From contig JAIUNK010000004.1 in assembly GCA_020161845.1 (NCBI GenBank), forward strand, positions 124,001-188,000: a stretch of DNA of 64,000 nt, given 5' to 3'. The DNA is from Actinomycetota bacterium (lineage in GTDB: Bacteria; Actinomycetota; Actinomycetes; Actinomycetales; Dermatophilaceae). Below the pieces are notes generated by a model that was not told where the DNA came from, searched no databases, and was given only the letters and a program-made list of their open reading frames with translations. Below are positions 7,594 to 18,239 of this stretch, one piece after another. Every line of letters begins with the position of its first letter. Within the stretch, counting starts at the first letter, position 1. The position numbers and the translations under genes were made by a program.

Positions 7594-10188
7594 GTGGTCA
7601 GTAGCGACGGCGGGGCTCGAATCGAACTCATCGCCCCACTCACCGGGGTGATGGTGCCGATCGAGGTGGTTCCCGATCCGGTGTTCGCGCGCAAGATGGT
7701 CGGCGAGGGCTTCTCGATCGACCCGCTCAGCACCGAACTGCTCGCCCCGATCGCCGGGGAGGTGGCCGACCTGCAGCCGTCCGGGCACGCTGTGACCATC
7801 CGTTCCGACGACGGCCTCGAGGTGCTGCTGCACATCGGGCTCGACACCGTGAAGATGGCCGGCGCCGGGTTCACCCCGCGCGTCACGGTCGGGCAGCGGG
7901 TCGACGCCGGTGATCCGCTGGTCGACTTCGACATGGAGATGGTCGCGAGCCAGGCCAAGAGCCTGCTCACCCAGGTGGTGATCGCCAACTCCGAGATGGT
8001 GCAGAGCGTGACGCCCCGCAAGGGCGTGGTGACCGGCGGCCGCGATGTGGCCGCCGAGGTGGTCCTCGCCGCCGCGCCACAGGACGGTACGCCGAGCGCG
8101 GCGGGCGGCCGCACCGTCACCTCTGAGGCGCTGCTGATCCCGAACCCGACCGGCCTGCACGCCCGGCCGGCGGCGACCCTGGCCAACCTGGCGAAGTCGT
8201 TCTCTTCCGACGTCAAGCTGCGCCGCGGCGACGACGCGGCCAACGCCAAGAGCGTCATGGCGATCATGGCCCTGGCCGTCGCCCGCGGCGACAAGGTCAC
8301 CTTCTCGGCGCACGGCGCCGACGCCGACGCCGCGATCGAGGCGATCACCAAGGCCGTCAAGGAGGGCCTGGGGGAGGAGTGCCCACCGATCGGCACCGAC
8401 GACACCGGGCCGGTCCCGGCCGTGCGGGAGCCGGAATCGGGCGACTTCGGCCAGCCCGTCGAGGCGGCCGGGCCCCGGTCCGGCGACCCCAACCTGCTGC
8501 TCGGCGTCGCCGCCTCGCCCGGCCTTGGCATCGGCACCGTCGTGCAGATCCGGCACGACGACATCGCCGTCGAGGAGTTCGCCGAGGACCACCACAAGGA
8601 GCAGCGCAAGCTCAACTCGGCCATCGACCGGGCGCTGCTGGACCTGTCCGCCCTGCAGCGGCGCCTCGAGCAGGATGCCGACGCCGAGAAGGCCGCCATC
8701 TTCGGCGCCCACCAGGAGATCCTCGCCGACCCGGACCTGCTCGACCTGGCCAAGAGCGCGATCGACAAGGGCAAGAGTGCCCCGTTCGCGTGGCGCGGCG
8801 CCGTCGACACCTACGCCCAGCGCCTGGCCGGGCTGAGCAACGAGGTGCTGGCCGGCCGGGCCGCGGACGTCCGCGACGTCGGGCACCGGGTGCTGGAGGA
8901 GCTAACCGGGCAGCGCAGCCAACGGCCCGAGCTGCCGCAGGACTGCATCCTCATCGCGGAGGACCTGACCCCCTCGGACACCGCGCAACTCGACCGCAGC
9001 AAGGTGGTCGGGTTCGCCACCACCAACGGCGGCGCCTCTTCGCACGTCGCGATCATCGCCCGCTCGCTGGACATCCCCGCCGTCGCCGGCATCGAGGGCC
9101 GCGCGCTGGCCATCCCCGATGGCGCCCAGGTGGTGCTCGATGGCACCGCCGGCAGCCTGCGCACCAACATGTCCGAGTCGGAGATCGAGCAGATCCGCGA
9201 CCGGCAGCGCCGCCAGGCCGAGCGCAAGGCGGCCGACGACGCCCGCAAGGACGAGCCCGCCGTCACCACCGACGGCCACCGCGTCGCCGTCGTCGCGAAC
9301 ATCGGCGGCATCGACGACGCCCGCGAGGCCATGACCAAGGGCGCGGAGGGTGTCGGACTGCTGCGCAGCGAGTTCGTCTTCCTGTCCCGGGCCAGCGCGC
9401 CCAGCGAGACGGAGCAGGCCCAGGTGTACGCCGAGTGCGCCCGCGCCCTGCACCCCGGCCAGCCGCTGGTCATCCGCACCCTCGACGTCGGCGGCGACAA
9501 GCCGTTGCCCTACCTGCCGCTACCCGCCGAGGAAAACCCCTTCCTCGGGATGCGCGGCGTCCGGGTCGGCCTGGAGCGCCCGGAGGTGCTGCGGACGCAG
9601 TGCCGGGCCATCCTCTCGGCCGCCGACGCCGGGGCCAAGCTGCACGTCATGTTCCCGATGATCGCCACCCTCGACGACTGGCGGGCCGCCAAGGCGATCT
9701 TCGACGAGGAGCGGGCCCGCACCGGCGCCGCCGGCGAGGTATCGGTCGGGATCATGATGGAGGTGCCGTCGGTGGCCGTCATGGCCCGGCAGTTCGCCGC
9801 CGAAGAAGGGTGTGACTTCTTCAGCGTGGGCACCAACGACCTCACGTCGTACGCGCTGGCGATGGACCGCGGCCACCCCAAGCTGGCCGCGCAGGTCGAC
9901 CCCTGCAACCCCGCGGTCCTGACGCTCATCAAGAACGCGGCCGACGCGCTGCACGAGCACGGCAAGTGGCTCGGCGTGTGCGGCGGCATCGCCTCCGACC
10001 CCCAGGCGGTGCCGATCCTCGTCGGCCTCGGCGTGGACGAGCTGAGCTGCTCGATCCCCGCCATCCCGACCGTGAAGGCCCGGGTCCGGGCCTACTCCCT
10101 GCAGGACTGCCGAGACCTCGCCGACCGCGCCGTACGGTGTGGCACCCCGGCCGAGGTTCGCGCCCTCGTCGGCGACGACAACGACTGA
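7594..10188 (+). CDS. PTS phosphotransferase fusion: IIA-HPr-enzyme I
   Basis: This one polypeptide carries the soluble PTS chain from PEP to the membrane permease. Domain order is IIA-Glc (residues ~8-150; paired His65 and His80, the latter the likely phosphorylation site), HPr (~170-260; His189 in GLHARPA) and enzyme I (~305-864; His484 in GGASSHVAI, with PEP-binding motifs LRSEF and GIMMEVPS further on). GTG at 7594 is chosen because AAGGAGG sits at 7582-7588; the open frame begins at 7525 but lacks such a site. The 5' leader has a 7-bp hairpin (7543-7549 with 7558-7564) just before the ribosome binding site, which could matter for regulation. The permease gene follows after 39 bases. Confidence 0.93.
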   Translation: MVSSDGGARIELIAPLTGVMVPIEVVPDPVFARKMVGEGFSIDPLSTELLAPIAGEVADLQPSGHAVTIRSDDGLEVLLHIGLDTVKMAGAGFTPRVTVGQRVDAGDPLVDFDMEMVASQAKSLLTQVVIANSEMVQSVTPRKGVVTGGRDVAAEVVLAAAPQDGTPSAAGGRTVTSEALLIPNPTGLHARPAATLANLAKSFSSDVKLRRGDDAANAKSVMAIMALAVARGDKVTFSAHGADADAAIEAITKAVKEGLGEECPPIGTDDTGPVPAVREPESGDFGQPVEAAGPRSGDPNLLLGVAASPGLGIGTVVQIRHDDIAVEEFAEDHHKEQRKLNSAIDRALLDLSALQRRLEQDADAEKAAIFGAHQEILADPDLLDLAKSAIDKGKSAPFAWRGAVDTYAQRLAGLSNEVLAGRAADVRDVGHRVLEELTGQRSQRPELPQDCILIAEDLTPSDTAQLDRSKVVGFATTNGGASSHVAIIARSLDIPAVAGIEGRALAIPDGAQVVLDGTAGSLRTNMSESEIEQIRDRQRRQAERKAADDARKDEPAVTTDGHRVAVVANIGGIDDAREAMTKGAEGVGLLRSEFVFLSRASAPSETEQAQVYAECARALHPGQPLVIRTLDVGGDKPLPYLPLPAEENPFLGMRGVRVGLERPEVLRTQCRAILSAADAGAKLHVMFPMIATLDDWRAAKAIFDEERARTGAAGEVSVGIMMEVPSVAVMARQFAAEEGCDFFSVGTNDLTSYALAMDRGHPKLAAQVDPCNPAVLTLIKNAADALHEHGKWLGVCGGIASDPQAVPILVGLGVDELSCSIPAIPTVKARVRAYSLQDCRDLADRAVRCGTPAEVRALVGDDND

Positions 10189-10227
10189 GCCCCCCACCCC
10201 GTTCACCGCGAGAACAAGGACCAGATC

Positions 10228-12078
10228 ATGGCAAGCACAGCTGAGCAGATCGTGGACGGCGTCGGCGGAGCCGACAACATCATCGCGTTAACCCACTGCG
10301 CCACCCGCCTCCGGTTCGAACTGGCGGATTCCTCCCGCGTCGATGCCGCAGCAGTCGACGCCATCCCGGCGGTCATGGGCACCGTCCCGCAATCGGGGGA
10401 TCGCTTCCAGGTGATCATCGGCGGGGCGGTGGGCACCGTCTTCACCGAGATCATGAACCTGCCGGCGATGGCGAATCGGGGAGCAGGTGGCGCCGGCGCC
10501 GGCGGCGGTCAGACCGATGCCGACGTCAAGGCGGCCGAGCGGGCCAAGGCGCGCGGCAAGGTCGCCTGGTTGGACAACTTCTTCGAGTACCTCTCGAACA
10601 GCTTCCGGCCCCTGCTGGGGGTGCTGCTCGGGGCATCGTTGATCATCGCGTTCGCGGCGGTGCTCGATGCGCTGGGCGTGGTCGACTTCCGCGCCGCCGA
10701 CAAGCCCGCCTCCTGGGTGTTCGTCGACACGATGTGGCGGGGCGTCTTCTACTTCCTGCCGATCATGGTGGCCTACAACGCCGCGAAGGCCCTCAACATC
10801 GACCCCTGGGTCGGGGCGACCGTCATGGGCGCACTGATGACCCCGGAGTTCATCTCGCTCGGATCGAAGGTCTACACCGAGACCGGCGAAGGCACCGGCC
10901 TGTTCCGGGAGTCGCAGAAATTCGCCGACACGACCTGCACGACCAACGCCACCCTCGGGACGCAAGAATGCGTGGCGCACGTCTTCGGGCTGCCGATGCA
11001 GCTCAACGGCTACGGCGGGCAGGTGTTCGTGCCGCTGATCATGGTGGCCATCTTGGCGCTGGTTTATCGGCTCTGGCAGAAGGTCTTCCCGGAGAACGTG
11101 CAGATGGTTTTCGTGCCGTTCCTGTCGATGGTCGTGATGATCCCGCTGACGGCCTTCCTCATCGGCCCGCTCGGCATCTGGCTCGGCAACGGGTTGGGCG
11201 TCGGCCTGGCGTGGCTCAACGACAACGCCCCGATCGTCTTCGCGATCCTCATTCCACTGCTCTACCCGTTCCTGGTGCCGCTGGGCCTGCACTGGCCGCT
11301 GAACGCCCTGATGCTGGCCAACATCCAGGTCCTGGGGTACGACTTCATCCAGGGCCCCATGGGTGCCTGGAACTTCGCCTGCTTCGGCGCGACCGCGGGC
11401 GTGCTCTTCCTGTCGATGCGCGACAAGGACGTCCAGATGCGCCAAACCGCCACGGGTGCACTGGTGGCGGGTCTGTTCGGCGGGATCTCCGAGCCCTCGC
11501 TCTACGGCATTCACCTGCGCTTCAAGCGGATCTACCCGCGGATGCTCGTGGGCTGCCTCGTGGGTGGCCTCATCATCGGTCTGCTGGGTGGCGTCAACAC
11601 CAAGGCGTTCGCCTTCACCTCGCTGCTGACCATCCCGGTGTTCAACCCGATCACGGTGTATGCGATCGCGATCGCGGCGGCCTTCGCGACCGCGATGATC
11701 CTGGTCATCATCTCCGACTACCGGACTCCGGAGCAGAAGGCCGCGGCGCTCGCGGAGGCGCAGGGTGAGGGCGCGGCGCCCGTCGTGGTCGTCGTCGGCG
11801 ACGCCGAGGCCAAGCAAGCCGGGCAGTGGCTCGACGCCGTGGGAGGCGCCGACAACGTCGTCTCGGCCGATCTGATCGCCGCCACCCGCGTGCGCCTGCA
11901 GGTGCGGGACTCCGCGCGCGTCGACACTGCGGCGCTGGCCGACGCCGGTCTGCCCGGCGCCGTACAGGTCGCGCCCGACGTGTGGCACCTCGTGGCCGGG
12001 CTGAGCGCGGACCAGCACGCCACCACGATGCAGCGCATCCTCGCCAGCGCACCGGCGAAGGCCGGGGCCGGCGTCTGA
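10228..12078 (+). CDS. PTS EIIBC permease, beta-glucoside/sucrose family, with extra C-terminal B-like domain
   Basis: The protein is the membrane sugar transporter phosphorylated by the preceding fusion. Residues 1-90 are an EIIB domain with the phosphorylated cysteine at Cys24 (THCATRLRF). Residues ~110-500 are an EIIC domain with about ten hydrophobic segments and FYFLPIMVAYNAAK, typical of the beta-glucoside/sucrose/trehalose group. Residues ~525-616 look like a second EIIB (WLDAVGGADNV, then AATRVRLQV) in which alanine replaces the cysteine, so it cannot carry phosphate. The IIA function is missing here and is presumably supplied by the upstream fusion. The substrate cannot be told from sequence. 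A perfect hairpin follows the stop. Confidence 0.9.
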   Translation: MASTAEQIVDGVGGADNIIALTHCATRLRFELADSSRVDAAAVDAIPAVMGTVPQSGDRFQVIIGGAVGTVFTEIMNLPAMANRGAGGAGAGGGQTDADVKAAERAKARGKVAWLDNFFEYLSNSFRPLLGVLLGASLIIAFAAVLDALGVVDFRAADKPASWVFVDTMWRGVFYFLPIMVAYNAAKALNIDPWVGATVMGALMTPEFISLGSKVYTETGEGTGLFRESQKFADTTCTTNATLGTQECVAHVFGLPMQLNGYGGQVFVPLIMVAILALVYRLWQKVFPENVQMVFVPFLSMVVMIPLTAFLIGPLGIWLGNGLGVGLAWLNDNAPIVFAILIPLLYPFLVPLGLHWPLNALMLANIQVLGYDFIQGPMGAWNFACFGATAGVLFLSMRDKDVQMRQTATGALVAGLFGGISEPSLYGIHLRFKRIYPRMLVGCLVGGLIIGLLGGVNTKAFAFTSLLTIPVFNPITVYAIAIAAAFATAMILVIISDYRTPEQKAAALAEAQGEGAAPVVVVVGDAEAKQAGQWLDAVGGADNVVSADLIAATRVRLQVRDSARVDTAALADAGLPGAVQVAPDVWHLVAGLSADQHATTMQRILASAPAKAGAGV

Positions 12079-12088
12079 CGTCACACTG

Positions 12089-12129
12089 ACCCCTGTCCTC
12101 GGAGGCGTGCCGCCACCGAGGACAGGGGT
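12089..12129. terminator. Bidirectional terminator between the PTS operon and kdpE
   Basis: A perfect 14-bp inverted repeat (12089-12102 with 12116-12129) encloses a 13-base loop and lies between the convergent EIIBC and kdpE stops. It can serve both strands. Confidence 0.85.
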
Positions 12130-12813
12130 TCAGGGCGCCAGGCGGTAGCCGAGGCCCGGTTCGGTGAGTAGGTGCACCGGCGTGCTCGGCTCCGGCTCGA
12201 GCTTGCGCCGCAGCTGATTGGCGAACACGCGCAGATAGTTGGACTCGCGGCGGTACGACGGGCCCCACACCGCGCCGAGCAGTTCGGCGTGCGTGACGAG
12301 ATGCCCCGGGTCTCGAGCCAGGACGGCGAGGATCCGCCACTCCGTCGGGGTTAGCCGTATCGCGGTGCCGTCGGCCGTCTCGGCGCGACGTTCGGCGAAG
12401 TCCAGCTGGAAATCGCCGCAGACGAACGGCGGCTGCGCCGACCCTACGTCGCTGTGGGCGCGACGCAGCGCCGAGCGGATCCGCGCCATGAGCTCGTCCA
12501 TCGCGAACGGCTTGGTGACGAAATCGTCCGCACCCAAGTCCAGGGCCTCGACCTTGTCGTCGGACTCGTGCCGGGCCGAGAGCACGATCACCGGCACGGC
12601 GCTGCGCTGCCGCAGCCACGCGAGCACCTCGACGCCGTCGCGATCCGGCAGGCCCAGGTCGAGCACCACCAGGTCGGGCATCTCCTCCTCGATGGCGTAC
12701 ATCGCGCCTCGGCCGTCGCCGACGACCACCGAGTCGTACCCGCGAGCCCGCAGGTTGATCCGCAGGGTGCGAGTGATGGCAGGTTCGTCGTCGACGACGA
12801 GGATGCGGGTCAC
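12130..12813 (-). CDS. kdpE: KdpE response regulator
   Basis: KdpE is the OmpR-family regulator that activates kdpFABC when phosphorylated by KdpD. The 227-residue protein has a receiver domain (acidic pocket VVDDE, phospho-acceptor Asp52 in VLDLGLPD, Lys in FVTKPF) and a C-terminal winged helix (LTPTEWRILAVL, SNYLRVFANQLRRKLE). I place the start at the GTG at 12813, which overlaps the kdpD stop as GTGA; longer frames upstream lie inside kdpD. It is the last gene of the operon, which is transcribed from about 20 kb leftwards. Confidence 0.95.
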   Translation of the reverse strand: MTRILVVDDEPAITRTLRINLRARGYDSVVVGDGRGAMYAIEEEMPDLVVLDLGLPDRDGVEVLAWLRQRSAVPVIVLSARHESDDKVEALDLGADDFVTKPFAMDELMARIRSALRRAHSDVGSAQPPFVCGDFQLDFAERRAETADGTAIRLTPTEWRILAVLARDPGHLVTHAELLGAVWGPSYRRESNYLRVFANQLRRKLEPEPSTPVHLLTEPGLGYRLAP

Positions 12814-15404
12814 GGCCGTGCCGCCCGGTCCGAGCCGGTCCGGGTCACGTCCGTCGGCAGATCGATCGTCATCGTCAGTCCCCCGCCCGGGGTGTCGTCC
12901 GCGGTCACCGTTGCCCCCATACTCTCCGCCAGCCCCCGCGCCACGGCGAGCCCCAGCCCCACTCCGTCGCCCGCGGGCGCGTCGCCCTGGCGCTGGAACG
13001 GCTGGAAGATTCGGTCGTGCTCCGACCTCGGGATGCCGGGGCCGCTGTCGATCACCCGGACCTGGATCCGCTGACCGACCCGCGCGACATTGACGACGAC
13101 GGCGGTGCCTCTGGGCGCGTGTCGGAGCGCATTCTCCAGCAGGTTGGCCAGCACCCGATCCAGCAGCCCCGGATCGGCGTACGTGAGGCATTCGCCCTGC
13201 TCCCACAGGGTGACGCGGGCTGGGTTGGAGACCGAAGCCATGGTCGCCCGCGCTGCGGCCACCGCATCGAAGACGATGCGATGCGGGCGCATCGTGCCGG
13301 TCTCCAGTCGGGACAGGTCGAGCAGGTTGCCGACCAGGGCGTCGAGTCGATCCGTCGACTCCTCGATGGCCTCAAGAAGTTCGGCCTGGTCGTCGTCGCT
13401 GAACTCGACCTCGTCCGAGCGCAAGCTCGTCACGGCCGCCTTGACCGCGGCCAGTGGCGTGCGCAGGTCGTGCGACACCGCCGACAGCAGGGCCTGGCGC
13501 GCCTTGTTGTCCGCGGCCAGCGAGGTGGCCGCGGCGGCCTCGGCTCGCAGCCGCTGGCGGGTCAGGACCGCGGCCGCGTTCGCGGCGTAGGCGGCCACCA
13601 ACGACTGATCCGCAGCGCGCAGCTCCCGCCCCAGCAACAGCAGCTCGGTCTCATCGTCGACCCGCTCTCGGACCTGGGCGTTGTCCAGGTCGGCTAGCGT
13701 GAGCCCACCGGCCGACGCGAGCAGCGTCGCAGGGGCAGTGCGAGCGGCTCCCTCGCCCGGAGCGGCCGCCACCCGCACGATGCCCCCCGACGTCATCTCG
13801 AACATGTTCAGGCATTCGCGCAGCAGCAGCGGTAGCGGTTCGGTCGAGGAGAGCATCGCGTGGGTGATCTGGGTCAGGCTCGCCGACTCGCGTTGCGCGG
13901 CGCGGGCCTCGGCCGTCCGGCGCGCGCTCAGGTGCACCACGGCGGCGACCGCGGTCGCGACGATCAGATAGACGATCAGGGCCAACACGTTCTCCGCGTC
14001 CGAGACGGTGAACGTGTGGGTTGGTGGGGTGAAGAAGAAGTTGAGGAGCAATGTGCCCAACACGGCGCTGACCAGTGCGGGGAGCAGCCCGCCCACCAGG
14101 GCGACGCCGACGCTCACCGCGAGGTAGAGCAGCACGTCGAGCGGCAGCGACACCGCCGTCTCGAGCAGATGGAGACCGAGGGTGAGGCCGGTCGGCGCCA
14201 GCACGGCCGCGAGCCATCCCGCCACCAGGCGGCGCCGCCCCAGGCCCCACCGGGACCGGCTGGTGGGCGGGGCCGTCGCGTGCCCGTGCGTCACCAGGTG
14301 CACGTCGATGTCGCCGGAGCCGGCGACGACCGTGGCGCCCACGCCGCGCGACCACAAGCGAGCCCACCGGCTCCGGGTGCTGGCCCCCAACACGATCTGG
14401 CTGGCGTTGACCCGCCGCGCGAACGCCAGGACGGCCTCGGCGATGTCGTCCCCCGAGATCGCGTGGAACTGCCCACCCAGCTCCTGGGTCAGGGTGCGTT
14501 GCGCCGCGACCGCCGTACCGTCGACCCCTGCCAGCCCGTCGCTGCGGCTCACGTACACGGCGATCAGCTCCCCACCCGCGCCGCGGGAGGCGATGCGGGC
14601 GCCACGGCGCAGCACGGTCTCTCCCTCGGGGCCACCGGTGAGGGCGACCACGACCCGCTCCCGGGTCGGCCAGGTGGCGTCGATGCCCTGGTCGGCGCGG
14701 TATCGCTCCAGGGTCTCGTCGACCCGGTCGGCCAGCCACAGCAGGGCCAGCTCGCGCAGGGCGGACAGATTGCCCGGCCGGAAATAGCTCGCCAGCGCCG
14801 CATCGACCTTCTCGGCCTTGTAGATGTTGCCGTGGGCCATCCGGCGGCGCAGCGACTCCGGCGACATGTCGACGAGTTCCAACTGGTCGGCGCCGCGCAC
14901 CACGCCGTCCGGCACGGTCTCGCGTTGGCGCACCCCGGTGATGGCGTACACCGCGTCGTTCAAGGACTCCAGGTGCTGAATGTTCACCGTCGAGATCACG
15001 TCGATCCCGGCGTCGAGAAGCACCTCGATGTCCTCGTAGCGGCGCCGTCGTGGCGAACCGGGCACGTTGCTGTGCGCCAACTCGTCGACCAGCGCGATCT
15101 GTGGGCGCCGCGACAGGATCGCGTCCGTGTCCATCTCGGTGAACTGCGCGTCCCGATGGGTCAGGGTCGCCCGCGGCACGACCTCGAGGCCGGCGAGCGC
15201 CCGGGTCGTGTAGGCCCGCCCATGGGTCTCCACGAATCCGACGACGACGTCCTGGCCGCGCTCGGCCCGGCGGTGCCCCTCGCCGAGCATGGCCACGGTC
15301 TTGCCGACCCCCGGCGCGGCGCCAAGGTAGATCCGCAGCGTGCCCCGTCTCATCCGCCGATTGTCGCCCACGGCCTGGTCCGTGTCGGGGAGCGTGCTCG
15401 TCAT
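12810..15404 (-). CDS. kdpD: KdpD sensor histidine kinase
   Basis: KdpD senses low K+ or osmotic stress and phosphorylates KdpE. In order: the KdpD N-terminal domain with Walker A GAAPGVGKT at 28-36, a universal-stress-protein-like domain (~250-370), four membrane helices of the DUF4118 region (~395-505), a GAF-like segment, the HisKA box with His645 in SHDLRTPLAA, and the ATPase domain (NLLENALRHAP, DSGPGIP). The length of 864 residues is normal for full KdpD, so no domain is missing. It follows kdpC by four bases and overlaps kdpE. Confidence 0.96.
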   Translation of the reverse strand: MTSTLPDTDQAVGDNRRMRRGTLRIYLGAAPGVGKTVAMLGEGHRRAERGQDVVVGFVETHGRAYTTRALAGLEVVPRATLTHRDAQFTEMDTDAILSRRPQIALVDELAHSNVPGSPRRRRYEDIEVLLDAGIDVISTVNIQHLESLNDAVYAITGVRQRETVPDGVVRGADQLELVDMSPESLRRRMAHGNIYKAEKVDAALASYFRPGNLSALRELALLWLADRVDETLERYRADQGIDATWPTRERVVVALTGGPEGETVLRRGARIASRGAGGELIAVYVSRSDGLAGVDGTAVAAQRTLTQELGGQFHAISGDDIAEAVLAFARRVNASQIVLGASTRSRWARLWSRGVGATVVAGSGDIDVHLVTHGHATAPPTSRSRWGLGRRRLVAGWLAAVLAPTGLTLGLHLLETAVSLPLDVLLYLAVSVGVALVGGLLPALVSAVLGTLLLNFFFTPPTHTFTVSDAENVLALIVYLIVATAVAAVVHLSARRTAEARAAQRESASLTQITHAMLSSTEPLPLLLRECLNMFEMTSGGIVRVAAAPGEGAARTAPATLLASAGGLTLADLDNAQVRERVDDETELLLLGRELRAADQSLVAAYAANAAAVLTRQRLRAEAAAATSLAADNKARQALLSAVSHDLRTPLAAVKAAVTSLRSDEVEFSDDDQAELLEAIEESTDRLDALVGNLLDLSRLETGTMRPHRIVFDAVAAARATMASVSNPARVTLWEQGECLTYADPGLLDRVLANLLENALRHAPRGTAVVVNVARVGQRIQVRVIDSGPGIPRSEHDRIFQPFQRQGDAPAGDGVGLGLAVARGLAESMGATVTADDTPGGGLTMTIDLPTDVTRTGSDRAARP

Positions 15405-15408
15405 GGCG

Positions 15409-16032
15409 TCAGCCGGCCCGGGCCGCGACCGCGTCGAGGGCCACGTTGAGCTTCAGGACGTTGACGCGGGGCTGGCCGAGGAACCCGAGGGTGCGGCCGG
15501 TCGTGTGGTCAGCCACCAGCCGTCGTACGTCGTCCGGGTCCACCTTGCGAGCCTTGGCGACCCGGGCGACCTGCCAGTTCGCGAACTCGGGGCTGATGTC
15601 CGGATCCAGTCCGGAGCCCGACGCGGTGAGGGCATCGGCGGGGACCTCACGCGGCGCGTCGGGGTTCGCCGCCCGGAGTGCTTGCTCGCGTTCGCGCACC
15701 AAGGCCAGCTGCGGCTGGCCCACCGGCGACAGGTTGCCACTGCCCGAGGTGGTGCCGGCGTAGTCCGAGGCCGACGGCCGTGACTGGAACCATTGATCGC
15801 CCTCGAACTGCTGCCCGATCAGGGTGCTACCCACCACCCGACCGTCGCGCTCGATCAGCGACCCGTTGGCCATCGGCCGCGCGACCACCTGCGCCACGCC
15901 GGTGAACGCCAGCGGCCAGACGATCCCTAGCAGGACCGTGAGCAGCAAGAACGCGCGAAGAGCGGCACCCGCTTGGCGGGCAGACCCGCGCACGATGGCA
16001 CCGAAGGGCACGGCAGGGTTCATCGTCATCAC
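15409..16032 (-). CDS. kdpC: KdpC subunit of the K+-transporting ATPase
   Basis: KdpC is the single-span chaperone-like subunit of the KdpFABC complex in the plasma membrane. One N-terminal hydrophobic helix (~26-48) is followed by the family signatures [21 protein letters not shown] and [11 protein letters not shown], and the C-terminal [18 protein letters not shown]. The length of 207 residues is typical. The junction with kdpB reads GTGATG, so the GTG at 16032 and the ATG at 16029 are equally possible starts. Confidence 0.95.
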   Translation of the reverse strand: MMTMNPAVPFGAIVRGSARQAGAALRAFLLLTVLLGIVWPLAFTGVAQVVARPMANGSLIERDGRVVGSTLIGQQFEGDQWFQSRPSASDYAGTTSGSGNLSPVGQPQLALVREREQALRAANPDAPREVPADALTASGSGLDPDISPEFANWQVARVAKARKVDPDDVRRLVADHTTGRTLGFLGQPRVNVLKLNVALDAVAARAG

Positions 16033-18239
16033 GCCAATCCGGGGAGCAGGGACACGAGCAGGTCGATGACCTTGATCCCGACGAAGGGAGCGACGACGCC
16101 GCCGACGCCGAAGACCAGCAGGTTGCGGCGCAGGAGCGCGGCGGCCGACATGGGCCGGTAGGAGACACCCCGCAGCGAGAGCGGGATCAGCAGGACGATG
16201 ATCAGCGCGTTGAAGATCACCGCCGAGAGCATCGCCGAGTTCGGGCTGGCGAGTCCCATGATGTTGAGCGCCCCGAGCCCTGGGAAGACGCCCATGAACA
16301 TGGCCGGGATGATCGCGAAGTACTTGGCCACATCGTTCGCGATCGAGAACGTGGTCAGCGCTCCACGGGTGATGAGCAGCTGCTTGCCGATCCCGACGAT
16401 TTCGATGAGCTTGGTCGGGTCCGAGTCCAGGTCGACCATGTTGCCGGCCTCCTTCGCGGCGGAGGTGCCGGTGTTCATCGCCACCCCGACATCGGCCTGC
16501 GCGAGCGCCGGGGCGTCGTTGGTGCCGTCTCCGGTCATCGCGACGAGCCGCCCCCCGGACTGCTCCTTCTTGATGAGCGCCATCTTGTCCTCGGGGGTGG
16601 CCTCGGCCAGGAAATCATCGACGCCCGCCTCGGCCGCGATCGCCGCGGCGGTCAGCCGGTTGTCGCCGGTGATCATCACCGTGCGGATGCCCATGCGGCG
16701 CAGCTCCTCGAAGCGCTCCCGCATGCCGGGCTTGACCACGTCCTTGAGGTGGATGACCCCGAGCACCCGCGTCGTCCCGTCCTCGCCCGCTCCGGACCCG
16801 CCGGCCGCTCGCTCGGCGACCACCAACGGCGTACCGCCCGCCGCCGAGATCGACTCCACCACCTCGTCCAGGCCGTCCGGAGCCACCCCGCCCATTTCGC
16901 GCGTCCAGGCCGCGACCGCGCTGCCCGCGCCCTTGCGGATCGCGCCGCCCCCGGGAAGGTCGAGGCCGGACATGCGGGTCTGGGCGGTGAACTCGACGAA
17001 CGTGGCGCCGGCAGGGGCGTCGTACGCCGTGCGCCGTGGGCCACCTCGGCCCGCGGCGGCCACCACGCCCGAGTCGGTGAGCTCGGCGTCGATGAGCTCG
17101 ACGATCGAGCGTCCCTCGGGGGTCTCGTCGGCGAGGGAGGACAGGTACGCCGCGCGGTTCGCCTCGGCCTGGGTCGCTCCGCCGACCGGCAGGATCGCCG
17201 TGGCCCGGCGGTTGCCGAAGGTGATCGTGCCGGTCTTGTCGAGCAGCAGCGTCGACACATCCCCGGCCGCCTCGACCGCCCGGCCGGACTTGGCCAGCAC
17301 GTTGCGCTGCACCAACCGATCCATTCCGGCGATGCCGATGGCGGACAACAGCGCCCCGATCGTGGTCGGGATCAGGCACACCAGCAGCGCCACGAGCGTG
17401 AGCACCGGCTGTGGCGCCCCGCTGTAGCTCGCCATCGGCGCGATGGCCACGACGGCCAGCAGGAAGATGATCGTCAGGGTGAGCAACAGGATGGACAGCG
17501 CGATCTCATTGGGGGTCTTCTGCCGGGCCGCGCCCTCCACGAGCGCGATCATTCGGTCGATGAAGCTCTCCCCGGGCTTGGTGCTGATCCGCACGACGAT
17601 CCGGTCGGACAACACGGTGGTGCCGCCGGTGACCGCGCACCGGTCCCCGCCTGACTCGCGGATGACCGGGGCGGACTCCCCGGTGATCGCCGACTCATCG
17701 ACCGTCGCGACGCCCTCGACGACGTCTCCGTCCCCGGGGATGAGCTGGCCCGCCGCGACGACGACGAGGTCGCCGATGGTGAGCGACGCGCCGGGCACCT
17801 CCTCCTCGCCGCCGTCTGCGCGCAACCGCCGGGCCATGGTCTCGGTCTTCGTCGCCCGCAGCGTGGCGGCCTGCGCCTTGCCGCGGCCCTCCGCGACAGC
17901 CTCGGCGAGGTTCGCGAACAGCACGGTGGCCCACAGCCACGCCGCCACCCAGACGGCGAAGACGCTCGGCCGAATCACGGCCAGGACGGTCGTCAGGATC
18001 GATCCGACCCAGACGACGAAGACCACGGGGGACTTCACCACGTGCCGGGGGTCGAGCTTGCGCAGGGCGTCGGGCAGCTGCGCCAGCGCCATCTGCCGCA
18101 GCGAGGACTGCGTGGGCGCTGGGTGCAGCCGCTCGCCGCGGCGCTTGAGGGTGGGCTGCGGTTCGACGTGAGTCAGGAGGGACCCGGGCCGCACCGGGAG
18201 CCCAGTGAGCGTGGGTTCGGTCGGGTTCGGGCCGGTCAC
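16029..18239 (-). CDS. kdpB: KdpB catalytic P-type ATPase subunit
   Basis: KdpB hydrolyses ATP to drive K+ uptake through KdpA. The phosphorylated aspartate is Asp334 in LLDKTGT. Other P-type marks are TGES in the actuator domain, KGAG in the nucleotide domain and [20 protein letters not shown] in the hinge. Seven hydrophobic segments can be seen. At 736 residues it is some 40-50 residues longer than usual, through an N-terminal tail rich in Pro and basic residues before the first helix. I chose the GTG at 18239 because it overlaps the kdpA stop (GTGA). The frame stays open far upstream, but that part is the antisense shadow of kdpA. Confidence 0.96.
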   Translation of the reverse strand: MTGPNPTEPTLTGLPVRPGSLLTHVEPQPTLKRRGERLHPAPTQSSLRQMALAQLPDALRKLDPRHVVKSPVVFVVWVGSILTTVLAVIRPSVFAVWVAAWLWATVLFANLAEAVAEGRGKAQAATLRATKTETMARRLRADGGEEEVPGASLTIGDLVVVAAGQLIPGDGDVVEGVATVDESAITGESAPVIRESGGDRCAVTGGTTVLSDRIVVRISTKPGESFIDRMIALVEGAARQKTPNEIALSILLLTLTIIFLLAVVAIAPMASYSGAPQPVLTLVALLVCLIPTTIGALLSAIGIAGMDRLVQRNVLAKSGRAVEAAGDVSTLLLDKTGTITFGNRRATAILPVGGATQAEANRAAYLSSLADETPEGRSIVELIDAELTDSGVVAAAGRGGPRRTAYDAPAGATFVEFTAQTRMSGLDLPGGGAIRKGAGSAVAAWTREMGGVAPDGLDEVVESISAAGGTPLVVAERAAGGSGAGEDGTTRVLGVIHLKDVVKPGMRERFEELRRMGIRTVMITGDNRLTAAAIAAEAGVDDFLAEATPEDKMALIKKEQSGGRLVAMTGDGTNDAPALAQADVGVAMNTGTSAAKEAGNMVDLDSDPTKLIEIVGIGKQLLITRGALTTFSIANDVAKYFAIIPAMFMGVFPGLGALNIMGLASPNSAMLSAVIFNALIIVLLIPLSLRGVSYRPMSAAALLRRNLLVFGVGGVVAPFVGIKVIDLLVSLLPGLA

